A stretch of 64,000 nucleotides of DNA from NCBI RefSeq assembly GCF_032191775.1, contig NZ_CP132507.1, positions 831,001 to 895,000 on the forward strand, read 5' to 3'. Source of the stretch: Rhodoferax mekongensis. Lineage in GTDB: Bacteria; Pseudomonadota; Gammaproteobacteria; Burkholderiales; Burkholderiaceae_C. The notes under the pieces are model-generated. The model worked only from the letters and a program-made list of their open reading frames with translations. It was not told the origin of the DNA and searched no databases. Each line of letters starts with the position of its first letter. Position 1 is the stretch's first letter. Positions 19,105-26,700 of the stretch are shown in pieces. Made by a program: the position numbers and the translations under genes.

Positions 19105-19130
19105 ACAAAAAAACCGCCATCTGGCGGTTT
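19105..19130 (-). terminator. Rho-independent terminator of the thioredoxin-TPR gene
   Basis: On the minus strand AAACCGCC / GGCGGTTT (19111-19130, 4-nt loop) is followed by a T run (complement of the A run at 19107-19113). It lies about 20 nt after the stop of the gene at 19150. Confidence 0.88.
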
Positions 19131-19149
19131 GTGGGGGGCAAGCGCAGTG

Positions 19150-20106
19150 TTAGTTCAGTGCCATGCTCAGCTTGCGGCGGTAACTGGCCACCAGCTGCGC
19201 CTGCGGGTCTTGCTCGGCCACCACTTTGCCTAGCACCTCGATGCCACCGGCGGGTTTGCCAGCCGTTGCAGGATCAGCCTTGGGCTTGGGCGGGGTGAGC
19301 AGTTCGAGGATCGCCACAAAGGTTTTGCGGGGCACCTCGTTGTTCCAAGCCTTGTCACGCATGATGATTTCCAGCAGCTCGTCCATGGAGCCGGTCCAGT
19401 CGCCCCCCACCATGAGCACGCGGGCTTTGGCCAAACGGGTGTCAAAGTCCCGCTTGTTGGTGGCAATCACTTCGTCAAACTGCGCAGGGGTCCACAGGCC
19501 TTTGTCGTCGGTCAGCACGAACTTGATGGCATCCAAAAACTGGGCCAGTGCTTCGAAGCGCTGCTGCTTGGGGATGTAGGCCAGCGTCGGGGCCAAAGCG
19601 GCCTCGGCGTCTTCGATCATGTCGTTCTCGATCAGCAGCTTGACGTAGTCGTAGCGTGCGTCATCGTTGCCGGGGTTCAGGGTCAGCGCTTCATGCAGCT
19701 TTTGCAGGGCCGCGCGTGGGTCACCTGCTTGGGCCAAAGATTGGGCATCTTCCACATCGGCTTCTGCTTCCAGTACTTCTTCGGAGGGCACGTGCTTGTC
19801 CAGAAACTCCTTGAGCTTGCTCTCGGGCACTGCGCCCATGAAACCATCGGCGGGCTTGCCGTTGATCATCAACACGCAGGTCGGAATGCTGCGGATGCCG
19901 AAGGCCTGCGCGAGCTGTTGCTCCTGGTCAGAGTCAATTTTCACCAGCTTGAAGCGGCCGTCGTAGTCGGCTTCCACCTTTTCCAGCAGCGGTCCGAGTG
20001 TTTTGCAAGGCCCACACCAAGGCGCCCAGAAATCGACCAGAACGGGCACCTGGTGGGAGGCGGCGATGACTTCGGTTTCGAAGTTTTCTAGGGTGACGTC
20101 GATCAT
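19150..20106 (-). CDS. cnoX: Thioredoxin-TPR co-chaperone/holdase (CnoX/YbbN type)
   Basis: The 318-residue protein joins an N-terminal thioredoxin domain (about 5-108) to a TPR-like C-terminal region (about 115-290), the CnoX/YbbN architecture. In E. coli, CnoX holds unfolded proteins and passes them to chaperones. The active site here is WCGPC (Cys31, Cys34), so it should also be redox-active, unlike E. coli CnoX (SxxC). GIRSIPTCVLM supplies the conserved cis-Pro. It has its own terminator and diverges from purE with 37 nt between starts. The exact role in this organism is inferred from domain order. Confidence 0.9.
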   Translation of the reverse strand: MIDVTLENFETEVIAASHQVPVLVDFWAPWCGPCKTLGPLLEKVEADYDGRFKLVKIDSDQEQQLAQAFGIRSIPTCVLMINGKPADGFMGAVPESKLKEFLDKHVPSEEVLEAEADVEDAQSLAQAGDPRAALQKLHEALTLNPGNDDARYDYVKLLIENDMIEDAEAALAPTLAYIPKQQRFEALAQFLDAIKFVLTDDKGLWTPAQFDEVIATNKRDFDTRLAKARVLMVGGDWTGSMDELLEIIMRDKAWNNEVPRKTFVAILELLTPPKPKADPATAGKPAGGIEVLGKVVAEQDPQAQLVASYRRKLSMALN

Positions 20107-20131
20107 GGGAAGGGTGCTCGGGGTGAAAAAG

Positions 20132-20137
20132 TAAAAT
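20132..20137 (+). promoter_or_regulatory. Candidate -10 element for a leaderless purE transcript
   Basis: TAAAAT ends exactly 6 nt before the purE ATG, so transcription would begin at or next to the start codon. No Shine-Dalgarno is present. No good -35 is visible; that position overlaps the divergent cnoX start. Confidence 0.5.
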
Positions 20138-20143
20138 TCAACA

Positions 20144-20647
20144 ATGAAATCAATTCAAATCGGCGTCGTCATGGGTTCCAACTCGGATTGGGACACCATG
20201 CAACACGCAGTCCAGATTCTCCAACAGTTTGGTATCGGCTTCGAGGCGCGCGTCATTTCCGCCCACCGCATGCCGGACGACATGTTCCGCTACGCTGAGG
20301 CCGCCGCAGGCCGCGGCCTGAAAGCCATCATCGCCGGCGCCGGCGGTGCTGCCCACCTGCCGGGCATGCTGGCGGCCAAAACCACGGTGCCCGTGCTGGG
20401 TGTGCCGGTGCAGAGCAAGGCGCTCTCGGGGGTCGACTCCTTGCACAGCATCGTGCAAATGCCCAAGGGCATTCCGGTCGCGACCTTTGCCATCGGCAAC
20501 GCCGGTGCGGCGAACGCGGCCTTGTTTGCGGTGGCGCTCCTGGCCAACGAAAACCCCGACCTGCGCATGGAGCTGGACGCCTACCGCGTCGACCAGACCC
20601 AGACCGCCCGCAACATGACCCTGCCGGTGACCGGCAGCGACGCCTGA
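20144..20647 (+). CDS. purE: N5-carboxyaminoimidazole ribonucleotide mutase
   Basis: PurE (class I) moves the carboxyl group of N5-CAIR to give CAIR in purine synthesis. The 167-residue protein shows MGSNSDWDTM, the active-site VISAHRMPDDM, AGAGGAAHLPGM and GVPVQSKALSGVDSLHSIVQM, all conserved. It overlaps the next gene, purK, by one base (TGATG), so the two enzymes that work in sequence are coupled. No ribosome site precedes the ATG; a -10 hexamer 6 nt upstream suggests a leaderless message. Confidence 0.97.
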   Translation: MKSIQIGVVMGSNSDWDTMQHAVQILQQFGIGFEARVISAHRMPDDMFRYAEAAAGRGLKAIIAGAGGAAHLPGMLAAKTTVPVLGVPVQSKALSGVDSLHSIVQMPKGIPVATFAIGNAGAANAALFAVALLANENPDLRMELDAYRVDQTQTARNMTLPVTGSDA

Positions 20648-21885
20648 TGGACGCACTGGCAGTGGGTGGTTCCGAAATGACGCTGGGTGGACCCAAGGAA
20701 TTGACACTGGGCGGTTCACAGGAAATGACGCTGGGCGTCATGGGTGGCGGCCAGCTGGGTCGCATGTTTGCCCATGCTGCGCAACAAATGGGGTTTTTCA
20801 CTGCGGTGCTGGACCCGGATGCGACCAGCCCGGCAGGCCGCATCAGCCACCACCATGTGCAAACGGCTTACACCGATGCAGAGGGGCTGGCGCGATTGGC
20901 CGCCGTGTCTGCCGCCATCACCACCGAATTTGAGAATGTTCCGGCAGAGGCCCTGAACCAGCTGGCACAAAGCCGGCCCGTGGCGCCCAGCGGGGCCGCG
21001 GTTGCCATCGCTCAAGATCGGGCGGCGGAAAAAGCGCACTTTGTGCAATGCGGCGTGCCATGCGCGCCCTACGCGGTGATTGAAACAGCCGAGCAGTTGG
21101 CCGCCATTGACGCCAACTTGCTCCCCGGAATTCTGAAAACCGCCCGCATGGGCTACGACGGCAAAGGCCAGGTTCGCGTGAAGACGCCTGCCGAGCTGGC
21201 CGCCGCGTGGGCCGACCTGAAACAGGTGCCCTGCGTGCTGGAAAAGATGCTGCCCCTGCAGTGGGAGTGCAGCGTCATCGTGGCGCGCGGTGCCGAGGGC
21301 GCCTGCGTGAACCTGCCGGTGCAGCGCAATCTGCACCGCGACGGCATTCTGGCGGTGACCGAGGTTTATGAAGGAAATGTGCCTCCAGCGCTCGCCGAAC
21401 GTGCGGTGGCTGCTGCGAAATCGATAGCAAGCGGCGTGAACTACGTCGGTGTGCTGTGCGTGGAATTCTTCGTGCTGGAAGAATCCCACCCCGCCGCCGC
21501 AGGCTTGGGTGGCTTGGTGGTCAACGAGATGGCGCCACGCCCCCACAACAGCGGCCACTACAGCATGGACGCCTGCGATGTGTCGCAGTTCCATCTGCAG
21601 GTGCGCACGCTGGCGGGCTTGCCCTTGGTGCAACCGCGTCAGCACAGCCCGTCCATCATGCTCAATCTGTTGGGCGACATTTGGCCCCAAGATGGTCGTA
21701 ACGGCGGTGTGCCTGATTGGGCGTCCGTGCTGGCTTTGCCCGGCACCCATTTGCACCTGTACGGCAAGCTGGACGCAAAGAAGGGCCGCAAGATGGGCCA
21801 CCTCAACGTCACGGGCGCAACCATTGAGCAGGTCCGAGCTACCGCTCTGGAAGCGGCGCGCATCCTCGGCATTGCCGCGTTCTGA
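20647..21885 (+). CDS. purK: N5-carboxyaminoimidazole ribonucleotide synthase
   Basis: PurK is an ATP-grasp enzyme that makes N5-CAIR from AIR, bicarbonate and ATP for PurE. The 412-residue frame has GVMGGGQLGRM, TTEFENVPAEAL, ILKTARMGYDGKGQ, the ATP-grasp segment CVLEKMLPLQWECSV, and VNEMAPRPHNSGHY. The first 30 codons are odd: an imperfect 24-nt unit (MTLGGPKE, LTLGGSQE, MTLGV...) repeats three times, and normal PurK proteins would begin near the third unit (ATG 20725). Starts at 20647 (coupled to purE), 20677 and 20725 are all possible. A copy of the 48-nt repeat (minus orientation) lies inside the coding region at 21381-21428. Confidence 0.96.
   Translation: MDALAVGGSEMTLGGPKELTLGGSQEMTLGVMGGGQLGRMFAHAAQQMGFFTAVLDPDATSPAGRISHHHVQTAYTDAEGLARLAAVSAAITTEFENVPAEALNQLAQSRPVAPSGAAVAIAQDRAAEKAHFVQCGVPCAPYAVIETAEQLAAIDANLLPGILKTARMGYDGKGQVRVKTPAELAAAWADLKQVPCVLEKMLPLQWECSVIVARGAEGACVNLPVQRNLHRDGILAVTEVYEGNVPPALAERAVAAAKSIASGVNYVGVLCVEFFVLEESHPAAAGLGGLVVNEMAPRPHNSGHYSMDACDVSQFHLQVRTLAGLPLVQPRQHSPSIMLNLLGDIWPQDGRNGGVPDWASVLALPGTHLHLYGKLDAKKGRKMGHLNVTGATIEQVRATALEAARILGIAAF
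21381..21428 (-). repeat. 48-nt dispersed repeat, copy E (inside purK)
   Basis: Read on the minus strand this segment aligns without gaps to the intergenic copies (about 31 of 48 positions to copy C by hand), keeping GCTAT at the start, AGCAGC at 15-20, CGCA at 24-27 and GCGCT at 38-42. It encodes an Ala-rich helix of PurK (PPALAERAVAAAKSIA). Confidence 0.6.
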
Positions 21886-21911
21886 ATGCCTGTCAGCGAG
21901 TCGCCCCGCGC

Positions 21912-22973
21912 ATGATTGTCTCTGCCTACCAATTCGCCGACGGGGTGGAGCTTGCTCCTGATTCCATAGCTGCTGCCGCAGACGTGGTGCGCGCTGGAGG
22001 CCTGATGGGCTTGCCTACCGAGACGGTGTATGGCCTGGGGGCGGATGCGTCGGACCCGGTGGCCGTGGGCAAGATATTCACTGCCAAAGGCCGGCCGTCC
22101 GACCACCCTTTGATCGTTCACGTCGCTGCTTTTGACGGCGGCATGGGCGGCGTGGCGCACTACTGCGCCCGCGTGCCGGCGTTTGCGCAGCAGCTCATGT
22201 CGGCCTTCTGGCCGGGCCCGCTCACCCTCATCCTGCCGCGCAAAGAGGGCGTGGGCGAGGCCGCAGCCGGTGGCCAGAACAGCATAGGCCTGCGCTGCCC
22301 GGCCCACCCGGTAGCCCAGGCGGTATTGGCAGCCCTGCGCAAGCCTTCAGACGGCGGTCGCGAGGTCTGGGGCATTGCCGCACCCAGCGCCAACAAGTTC
22401 GGCCGTGTGAGCCCCACAACGGCGGCCCATGTGCACAGCGAATTCGGGGATGACTTGCTGATCCTTGACGGCGGACCGTGTGAGGTGGGCATTGAGTCCA
22501 CCATCATCGACTGCACCCGGGGGGCGCCGGTGCTCTTGCGCCCGGGCTCCATCACCGCCCAGCAGGTGGAAGATGCCTGCGGACGCAAGCTGCTATCAAA
22601 AGAAGAGCTGCTCGCGCAGAACCAACAGGCGCCACGGGCTTCCGGGACCCTGGAGTCGCACTACGCGCCCAGCGCGACCGTGCGCTTGATGGACGCCAAA
22701 GCCTTGCAGTCAGCCCTGGACTTGCTGAGCGGCACCACTCCGCCGGACAAGCGGCCCACCATTGCGCTCTACCACCGCAGCCCGCTGTATGTACGATCGC
22801 CTTTGGTGGCCGCTCATCGTATGCCGTTGCATGCCCAGCCGGCAGCCCATGAGCTGTTTTCCAAGCTGCGGGAGATGGACGCGCAGGGCGTCAAGCTCAT
22901 CTGGGTCGAAGCCCCACCTGATAGCCCTGAGTGGGACGGCGTGCGCGACCGCCTGACCCGCGCAGCTGCCTGA
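21912..22973 (+). CDS. sua5: L-threonylcarbamoyladenylate synthase, long Sua5 form
   Basis: The enzyme makes threonylcarbamoyl-AMP for the t6A modification of tRNAs that read ANN codons. The 353-residue protein has the YrdC core (about 15-215) with GLPTETVYGLGADA, AKGRPSDHPL, FWPGPLTLIL, IAAPSANKFGRVSPT and GIESTIID, then a linker and the C-terminal Sua5 domain introduced by ASGTLESHYAP. Two stretches match the 48-nt repeat: 21954-22001 in the N-terminal helix and 22592-22639, which encodes the linker (KLLSKEELLAQNQQ) between the domains. The next enzyme partner, tsaB, lies 1.6 kb away. A 17-nt tandem duplication spans the stop codon. Confidence 0.95.
   Translation: MIVSAYQFADGVELAPDSIAAAADVVRAGGLMGLPTETVYGLGADASDPVAVGKIFTAKGRPSDHPLIVHVAAFDGGMGGVAHYCARVPAFAQQLMSAFWPGPLTLILPRKEGVGEAAAGGQNSIGLRCPAHPVAQAVLAALRKPSDGGREVWGIAAPSANKFGRVSPTTAAHVHSEFGDDLLILDGGPCEVGIESTIIDCTRGAPVLLRPGSITAQQVEDACGRKLLSKEELLAQNQQAPRASGTLESHYAPSATVRLMDAKALQSALDLLSGTTPPDKRPTIALYHRSPLYVRSPLVAAHRMPLHAQPAAHELFSKLREMDAQGVKLIWVEAPPDSPEWDGVRDRLTRAAA
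21954..22001 (+). repeat. 48-nt dispersed repeat, copy F (inside sua5, N-terminal)
   Basis: Gapless 48-nt match to the family, about 29 of 48 to copy C and 32 of 48 to copy E; it begins GCTCCT as copy A does and keeps TAGCTGC, CGCA and GCGCT in register. The encoded part (AAADVVRAGGL) is also partly conserved in Sua5 proteins, so some of the similarity may come from the protein family. Confidence 0.5.
22592..22639 (+). repeat. 48-nt dispersed repeat, copy D (inside sua5, interdomain linker)
   Basis: Gapless 48-nt match with GCTAT, AGCTGCTCGCGCA and GGCGCC in the same positions as copies A-C; GAGCTGCTCGCGCA is shared exactly with copy B. It is in frame and encodes the poorly conserved linker between the YrdC and Sua5 domains, which looks like a repeat inserted and kept as coding sequence. 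Confidence 0.7.
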
Positions 22974-22985
22974 CCCGCGCAGCTC
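22952..22985 (+). repeat. 17-nt tandem duplication across the sua5 stop
   Basis: CCTGACCCGCGCAGCT followed by G (22952-22968) repeats directly as CCTGACCCGCGCAGCT followed by C (22969-22985). The sua5 TGA lies in the second unit. A short slippage duplication with no evident function. Confidence 0.8.
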
Positions 22986-23016
22986 CCGGCCATTTGCCAG
23001 TTGCCCGCCGGTGGGT

Positions 23017-24513
23017 TTACTGATCCCGCCCCGCCCAGTCCACCAGCGCATCCAGCGCGGGCCGGGCGTCGTTGGCATTGGCGTGGTTGATGAAGGCGAC
23101 CAGCACATAGCGTTTGCCACTGACGGCGTGCACATAGCCGGCCAGCGTCACCACACCGGTCAGGGTTCCGGTTTTGAGGTGGGCGGTGCCGCTGGTGCGG
23201 GTTTTGATGCGTTTGAGGGTGCCGTCTACCCCGGTAATCGGCAGAGATGACATCAGCTCCGGCATGAAGGGCGCTGCATAGGTGGCCTGCAGCAGGCGGC
23301 CCATGGCCTGCGCGGTGATGCGCTCCTGGCGCGAAAGGCCGGAACCGTTGTCCATGACGGGGGCATCGTCCGTGCCGATACGGTCCTTCCACCAACGTTG
23401 CACCAGAGCGCGGCTGGCGGCAAAGCTGCCCGGAGGCAGGTTGGCGTCTGCCACCACGTCAGCGGGCAGGCCTTGGGCGGCGCCTGCCACCCGGCCCAGG
23501 GTCAGAAACACCTGCTGCGCCATCACGTTGTTGCTGAACTTGTTGATGTCGCGGATCACCTCCGCCAGCGTGGCCGAGTTCACCAGCAGTGCGGGTTTGC
23601 CGGCCAATAGCGGTGCGGGGACAACGCCGTTGCGCACGGTACCGAGCACCTTCCCACCCATGCTCTCCCACAGGCCTTGTGCGGCACGCCCTGGGTAAGA
23701 CTTGGGGTCCGCGTAGGCGATGGGCCATACCTTCTCGCCACAGCTTACGGGGTAGCTGCCGCCGAAGCGGAAGCGCAGCGGGTCAGCAAAGTCACCTTTA
23801 AGAGCACCACGGTAGTCGCCGCAATCGGCAGCGGCAGTGTTGAGTGGCACAGTGGCGGGCAGGCTCACACCTGCCAGGGGCGGGTCGTACTGCACCTGGG
23901 CCACTTTGGCGCCGAGGTCCGGGGTGAATGTCATCACGACTGACTTGAAGTTGATTAGCAAGGCGTCCGGTGCCACGTTGTAGGGGCGCAGGGGCTCGCC
24001 GTCGAATTTGGCGGGGTCGGGTTCCGGCAGGTCGAAGGCGTTGCGGTCCAACACGATGTCGCCCGCAATGGTTTTAATGCCCATGCCCTGTACCCGGCGC
24101 AGCAGCAGCCACAGGCGCTCCATCACCAGCCTGGGGTCGCCCAAGCCTTTGACGTAGAGGTTGCCGTTGAGCACCCCGTTTTGCACCGTGCCGTCCACGT
24201 ACATCGGTGTGGCCCAGGTGTAGGCCGGGCCCAGCAGGTCCAGGGCGGCAATGGTGGTCACCAGCTTCATGGTGGACGCGGGGTTCATGGGGCTGGTGCT
24301 ACGGTGGGCGAGCCGTGGCGCGGCACCCCCTTGGGCATCCATCACCAGAAACGACACCGCGTCTCGCGGCACCTTGGCGCGTGCCAGTGCGGCTTCAACC
24401 TCGGGGGGCAGGGTTTGGGCGGTGGCGGAGGTACTCAAAAGCAAGGCCCACAGGCTGAGAGCAGCCCATGCTGCGCGACGGGAATCAGGGGAAAGGAAGC
24501 GACGAAGATGCAT
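23017..24513 (-). CDS. dacB: D-alanyl-D-alanine carboxypeptidase/endopeptidase (PBP4)
   Basis: DacB trims and cleaves peptidoglycan cross-links in the periplasm. The 498-residue protein begins with a signal peptide (cut likely after TSATA, residue 32) and has the three serine-peptidase motifs: STMK (80-83), SNN in INKFSNNVMAQQ and KTG in HLKTGTLTGV. The large insert between the first two motifs (about 95-300) is typical of the S13/PBP4 family. It diverges from tsaB with 41 nt between starts. On the minus strand GATAAT ends exactly 6 nt before the ATG and there is no ribosome site, so the message may be leaderless. Confidence 0.95.
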   Translation of the reverse strand: MHLRRFLSPDSRRAAWAALSLWALLLSTSATAQTLPPEVEAALARAKVPRDAVSFLVMDAQGGAAPRLAHRSTSPMNPASTMKLVTTIAALDLLGPAYTWATPMYVDGTVQNGVLNGNLYVKGLGDPRLVMERLWLLLRRVQGMGIKTIAGDIVLDRNAFDLPEPDPAKFDGEPLRPYNVAPDALLINFKSVVMTFTPDLGAKVAQVQYDPPLAGVSLPATVPLNTAAADCGDYRGALKGDFADPLRFRFGGSYPVSCGEKVWPIAYADPKSYPGRAAQGLWESMGGKVLGTVRNGVVPAPLLAGKPALLVNSATLAEVIRDINKFSNNVMAQQVFLTLGRVAGAAQGLPADVVADANLPPGSFAASRALVQRWWKDRIGTDDAPVMDNGSGLSRQERITAQAMGRLLQATYAAPFMPELMSSLPITGVDGTLKRIKTRTSGTAHLKTGTLTGVVTLAGYVHAVSGKRYVLVAFINHANANDARPALDALVDWAGRDQ

Positions 24514-24519
24514 ACGGGC

Positions 24520-24548
24520 ATTATCCGGTCGGCCCCAGCAGGGATAAT
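24520..24548. promoter_or_regulatory. Divergent leaderless -10 elements for dacB and tsaB
   Basis: ATTATC at 24520-24525 reads GATAAT on the minus strand, 6 nt before the dacB ATG; GATAAT at 24543-24548 on the plus strand lies 6 nt before the tsaB ATG. Both genes lack a Shine-Dalgarno. The 41-nt gap places each -10 in or near the other's -35 zone, so the two promoters may compete. Confidence 0.55.
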
Positions 24549-24554
24549 TCGGGA

Positions 24555-25304
24555 ATGAACCTGTTGGCCCTGGATACCGGAACCGAATTTCTCTCGATTG
24601 CGCTGCGTACCGATGGAGCGGAAGGCACGCGTGTGGTGGAGCACCACAGCGCCGGTGGCGCCAAGGCCTCTACGGATTTGATTGCGGCCATCCTTCAGAT
24701 GCTGGCCGACGCGGGTGTAGGCTTGGGCCAACTGGATGCCATTTGCTTTGGCAGCGGGCCCGGCTCGTTCACCGGTTTGCGCACCGCCTGCTCCGTGGTG
24801 CAGGGCCTGGCCTTTGGCGCCGGTGTGCCCGTGCTGGCGGTGGACTCACTCCTTGCCGTCGCGGAAGACGCCCGTTTCCGGGCAGCGTCGGATGCGTCCA
24901 CTTTGCAGGTCACGGCATTGCTCGATGCGCGCATGGATGAGATGTACGTGGCGCAGTACCACTATGCACAGGGACAATGGCAGACCCTGCAAGCCAGCAC
25001 CTTGCTGCAGCCGCAGGATTTGACCGTCCCGGGCGTTGAGGTCGGTGTGCGGCACCTGCTGGCCGGCAACGTGTTTACCGTCTACGCGGAAAGGCTGCCG
25101 GCGCAAGCCCTGCAATCCGCGCAGGTTGTGCAGGCTTTACCCATGGCCGCTGCCATGTTGCGACTGGCGCCCGGGATGCTGGCCGCAGGTCTGGCGGTGG
25201 ATGCGGCAATGGCCATGCCCAGCTACATCCGAGACAAGGTGGCCAAAACCACTGCGGAGCGCGAAGCCGAAAAGACGGCCGCCCAGGCGGTGGCTGCATC
25301 ATGA
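24555..25304 (+). CDS. tsaB: tRNA threonylcarbamoyladenosine biosynthesis protein TsaB
   Basis: TsaB is the scaffold partner of TsaD in the t6A-tRNA enzyme. The 249-residue protein starts MNLLALDTGTEFLSIAL (ASKHA-fold strand), and carries the conserved FGSGPGSFTGLR and a middle VTALLDARMDEMY. The frame is open upstream to 24468, but only the ATG at 24555 fits the family; GATAAT lies 6 nt before it. The stop overlaps rimI (ATGA), a common bacterial pairing. Sua5, which makes the TsaBD substrate, is encoded 1.6 kb to the left. Confidence 0.94.
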   Translation: MNLLALDTGTEFLSIALRTDGAEGTRVVEHHSAGGAKASTDLIAAILQMLADAGVGLGQLDAICFGSGPGSFTGLRTACSVVQGLAFGAGVPVLAVDSLLAVAEDARFRAASDASTLQVTALLDARMDEMYVAQYHYAQGQWQTLQASTLLQPQDLTVPGVEVGVRHLLAGNVFTVYAERLPAQALQSAQVVQALPMAAAMLRLAPGMLAAGLAVDAAMAMPSYIRDKVAKTTAEREAEKTAAQAVAAS

Positions 25305-25792
25305 GTTCTTATGCCAGTCTTCCGATGGCCGATGTGACCCACGAAGCCGCGTTCGAGCCTTTGTTGGCGGACAGCCTGGACCGGGTGCTCCATGTGGAGC
25401 AGCGGGCCTACTCGCACCCTTGGAGCCGTGCCAACTTCATAGACGCGCTACACAGCGGCTACCAGGCCCAGATGCTGACCGCCAACGGCCAGCTATTGGG
25501 CTACTTTGTGGCGATGAAGGGCGTGGATGAGGTTCATTTGCTCAACATCACCGTGGCGCCCGAATTTCAGCGCCAGGGTTGGGCCCGCGTGTTGCTGGAT
25601 GCACTGGCCATCTGGTCGCGGGGCCAGGGTGCGCAATGGCTATGGCTGGAAGTGCGGGTGAGCAATCAGCGGGCACTGCAGATTTATGAAAACCATGGCT
25701 ACCGCCGCGTCGGCCAGCGCAAGGGCTATTACCCCGCCCACAACGGCCAGCGTGAAGACGCGGTGGTCATGAGCCTGGCACTGGAGCACTGA
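25301..25792 (+). CDS. rimI: Ribosomal protein S18-alanine N-acetyltransferase
   Basis: The 163-residue GNAT protein contains the acetyl-CoA-binding motif TVAPEFQRQGWARVLLDAL (a variant of Q/RxxGxG/A), the catalytic-side YENHGYRRVG and a final KGYYPAHNGQREDAVVMSL, all typical of RimI. It overlaps the tsaB stop by four bases and is followed 5 nt later by the glycosylase gene, indicating one operon. RimI acetylates the N-terminal Ala of S18 in E. coli; other substrates are possible. Confidence 0.92.
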   Translation: MSSYASLPMADVTHEAAFEPLLADSLDRVLHVEQRAYSHPWSRANFIDALHSGYQAQMLTANGQLLGYFVAMKGVDEVHLLNITVAPEFQRQGWARVLLDALAIWSRGQGAQWLWLEVRVSNQRALQIYENHGYRRVGQRKGYYPAHNGQREDAVVMSLALEH

Positions 25793-25797
25793 ACCCC

Positions 25798-26679
25798 ATG
25801 GCACTGCAACTCGACGAGCGCCAACGCGCCATGCTGCTGGAAATGGGCGTGCGTGTGTGGCTGCCCGGCACTGATTTCGCCCTCGCAGCAGACAACGCAG
25901 TGGCCGTGCAGGCCCCTGCACTGCCTGCACGTGCCATGCCTCTTGCACCCGTGGGCGCCGTGTCTGCAGCGGAGCAGCGCCCGGCCTCCCCAGCCACGCC
26001 GGTGACGCCGGTGAGCCGACCCGTATCCGTACAGGCCGCTTCGGTCGCTGCAGGTGCAACAGCCAGTGCCCCGATTCAAGCTTCCGCTTTGGCAGCGCTG
26101 GACTGGGACGGTTTGGCCGATACGGCGGCTGCCTGCGAGTCCTGTGGCTTGTGCGCCGGACGCAAGCACGCGACCTTGCAACCCGCACAGCAAGCGCAGG
26201 CCGACTGGATGGTGGTGGGCGACCCGCCCGAGGAAGATGAAGATAGTGCCGCCCAGGCCTTTGTGGAAGCGCCGGGCCTGTTGCTGGACAACATGCTCAA
26301 AGCCGTAGGCGCCAGCCGCTCCGGCAGTGGCCCGCAAGGTGCCTATGCCACCAATGTGGTGAAGTGCCGTCCACCGCATGGGCGCAACCCCCAGCCGGCA
26401 GACCTGGCCCAATGTGCGGCCTACCTGCAGCGCGAAATCGAGCTGGTGCAACCCAAAGTGATCTTTGCCGTGGGGCGCTTCGCCGTTCAAACGCTGCTGT
26501 CGGAACATGGCGCTTTGGCAACCCAACCGCTGGGCAAGCTGCGCGGTTCTGTCTACCGGTACCGGGGCATCCCGGTGGTGGTAAGTTACCACCCCAAGCT
26601 GCTGCTGCGCAACAGCGCCGACAAGGCTAAGGCCTGGGCCGATTTGTGCCTGGCCATGGACGCCTTGTCCGCTCCCTAA
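25798..26679 (+). CDS. Uracil-DNA glycosylase superfamily protein, family-4-like with altered motif
   Basis: The 293-residue protein has an N-terminal helix, an Ala/Pro/Val-rich linker (about 40-95), then a domain resembling family-4 Fe-S uracil-DNA glycosylases. It has CESCGLC near 118-124, NVVKCRPP.GRNP and QCAAYLQREIELVQPKVIFAVGR, which could supply the Fe-S cysteines, and a final SYHPKLLLRN in place of the family HPS segment. The first catalytic motif, usually GEAPG..ED..G.PFVG, aligns gaplessly but reads GDPPEEDEDSAAQAFVE, so key Glu and Gly residues differ. It may have altered specificity or little activity. It follows rimI by 5 nt and precedes pyrF. Confidence 0.85.
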   Translation: MALQLDERQRAMLLEMGVRVWLPGTDFALAADNAVAVQAPALPARAMPLAPVGAVSAAEQRPASPATPVTPVSRPVSVQAASVAAGATASAPIQASALAALDWDGLADTAAACESCGLCAGRKHATLQPAQQAQADWMVVGDPPEEDEDSAAQAFVEAPGLLLDNMLKAVGASRSGSGPQGAYATNVVKCRPPHGRNPQPADLAQCAAYLQREIELVQPKVIFAVGRFAVQTLLSEHGALATQPLGKLRGSVYRYRGIPVVVSYHPKLLLRNSADKAKAWADLCLAMDALSAP

Positions 26680-26694
26680 CCCCCTTCTTAAAAT
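26665..26694 (+). promoter_or_regulatory. Candidate leaderless promoter of pyrF
   Basis: TTGTCC (26665-26670), an 18-nt spacer and TAAAAT (26689-26694) end exactly 6 nt before the pyrF ATG. No Shine-Dalgarno precedes the gene, so transcription should begin at about the A of the ATG. Confidence 0.55.
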
Positions 26695-26700
26695 AGCTCC

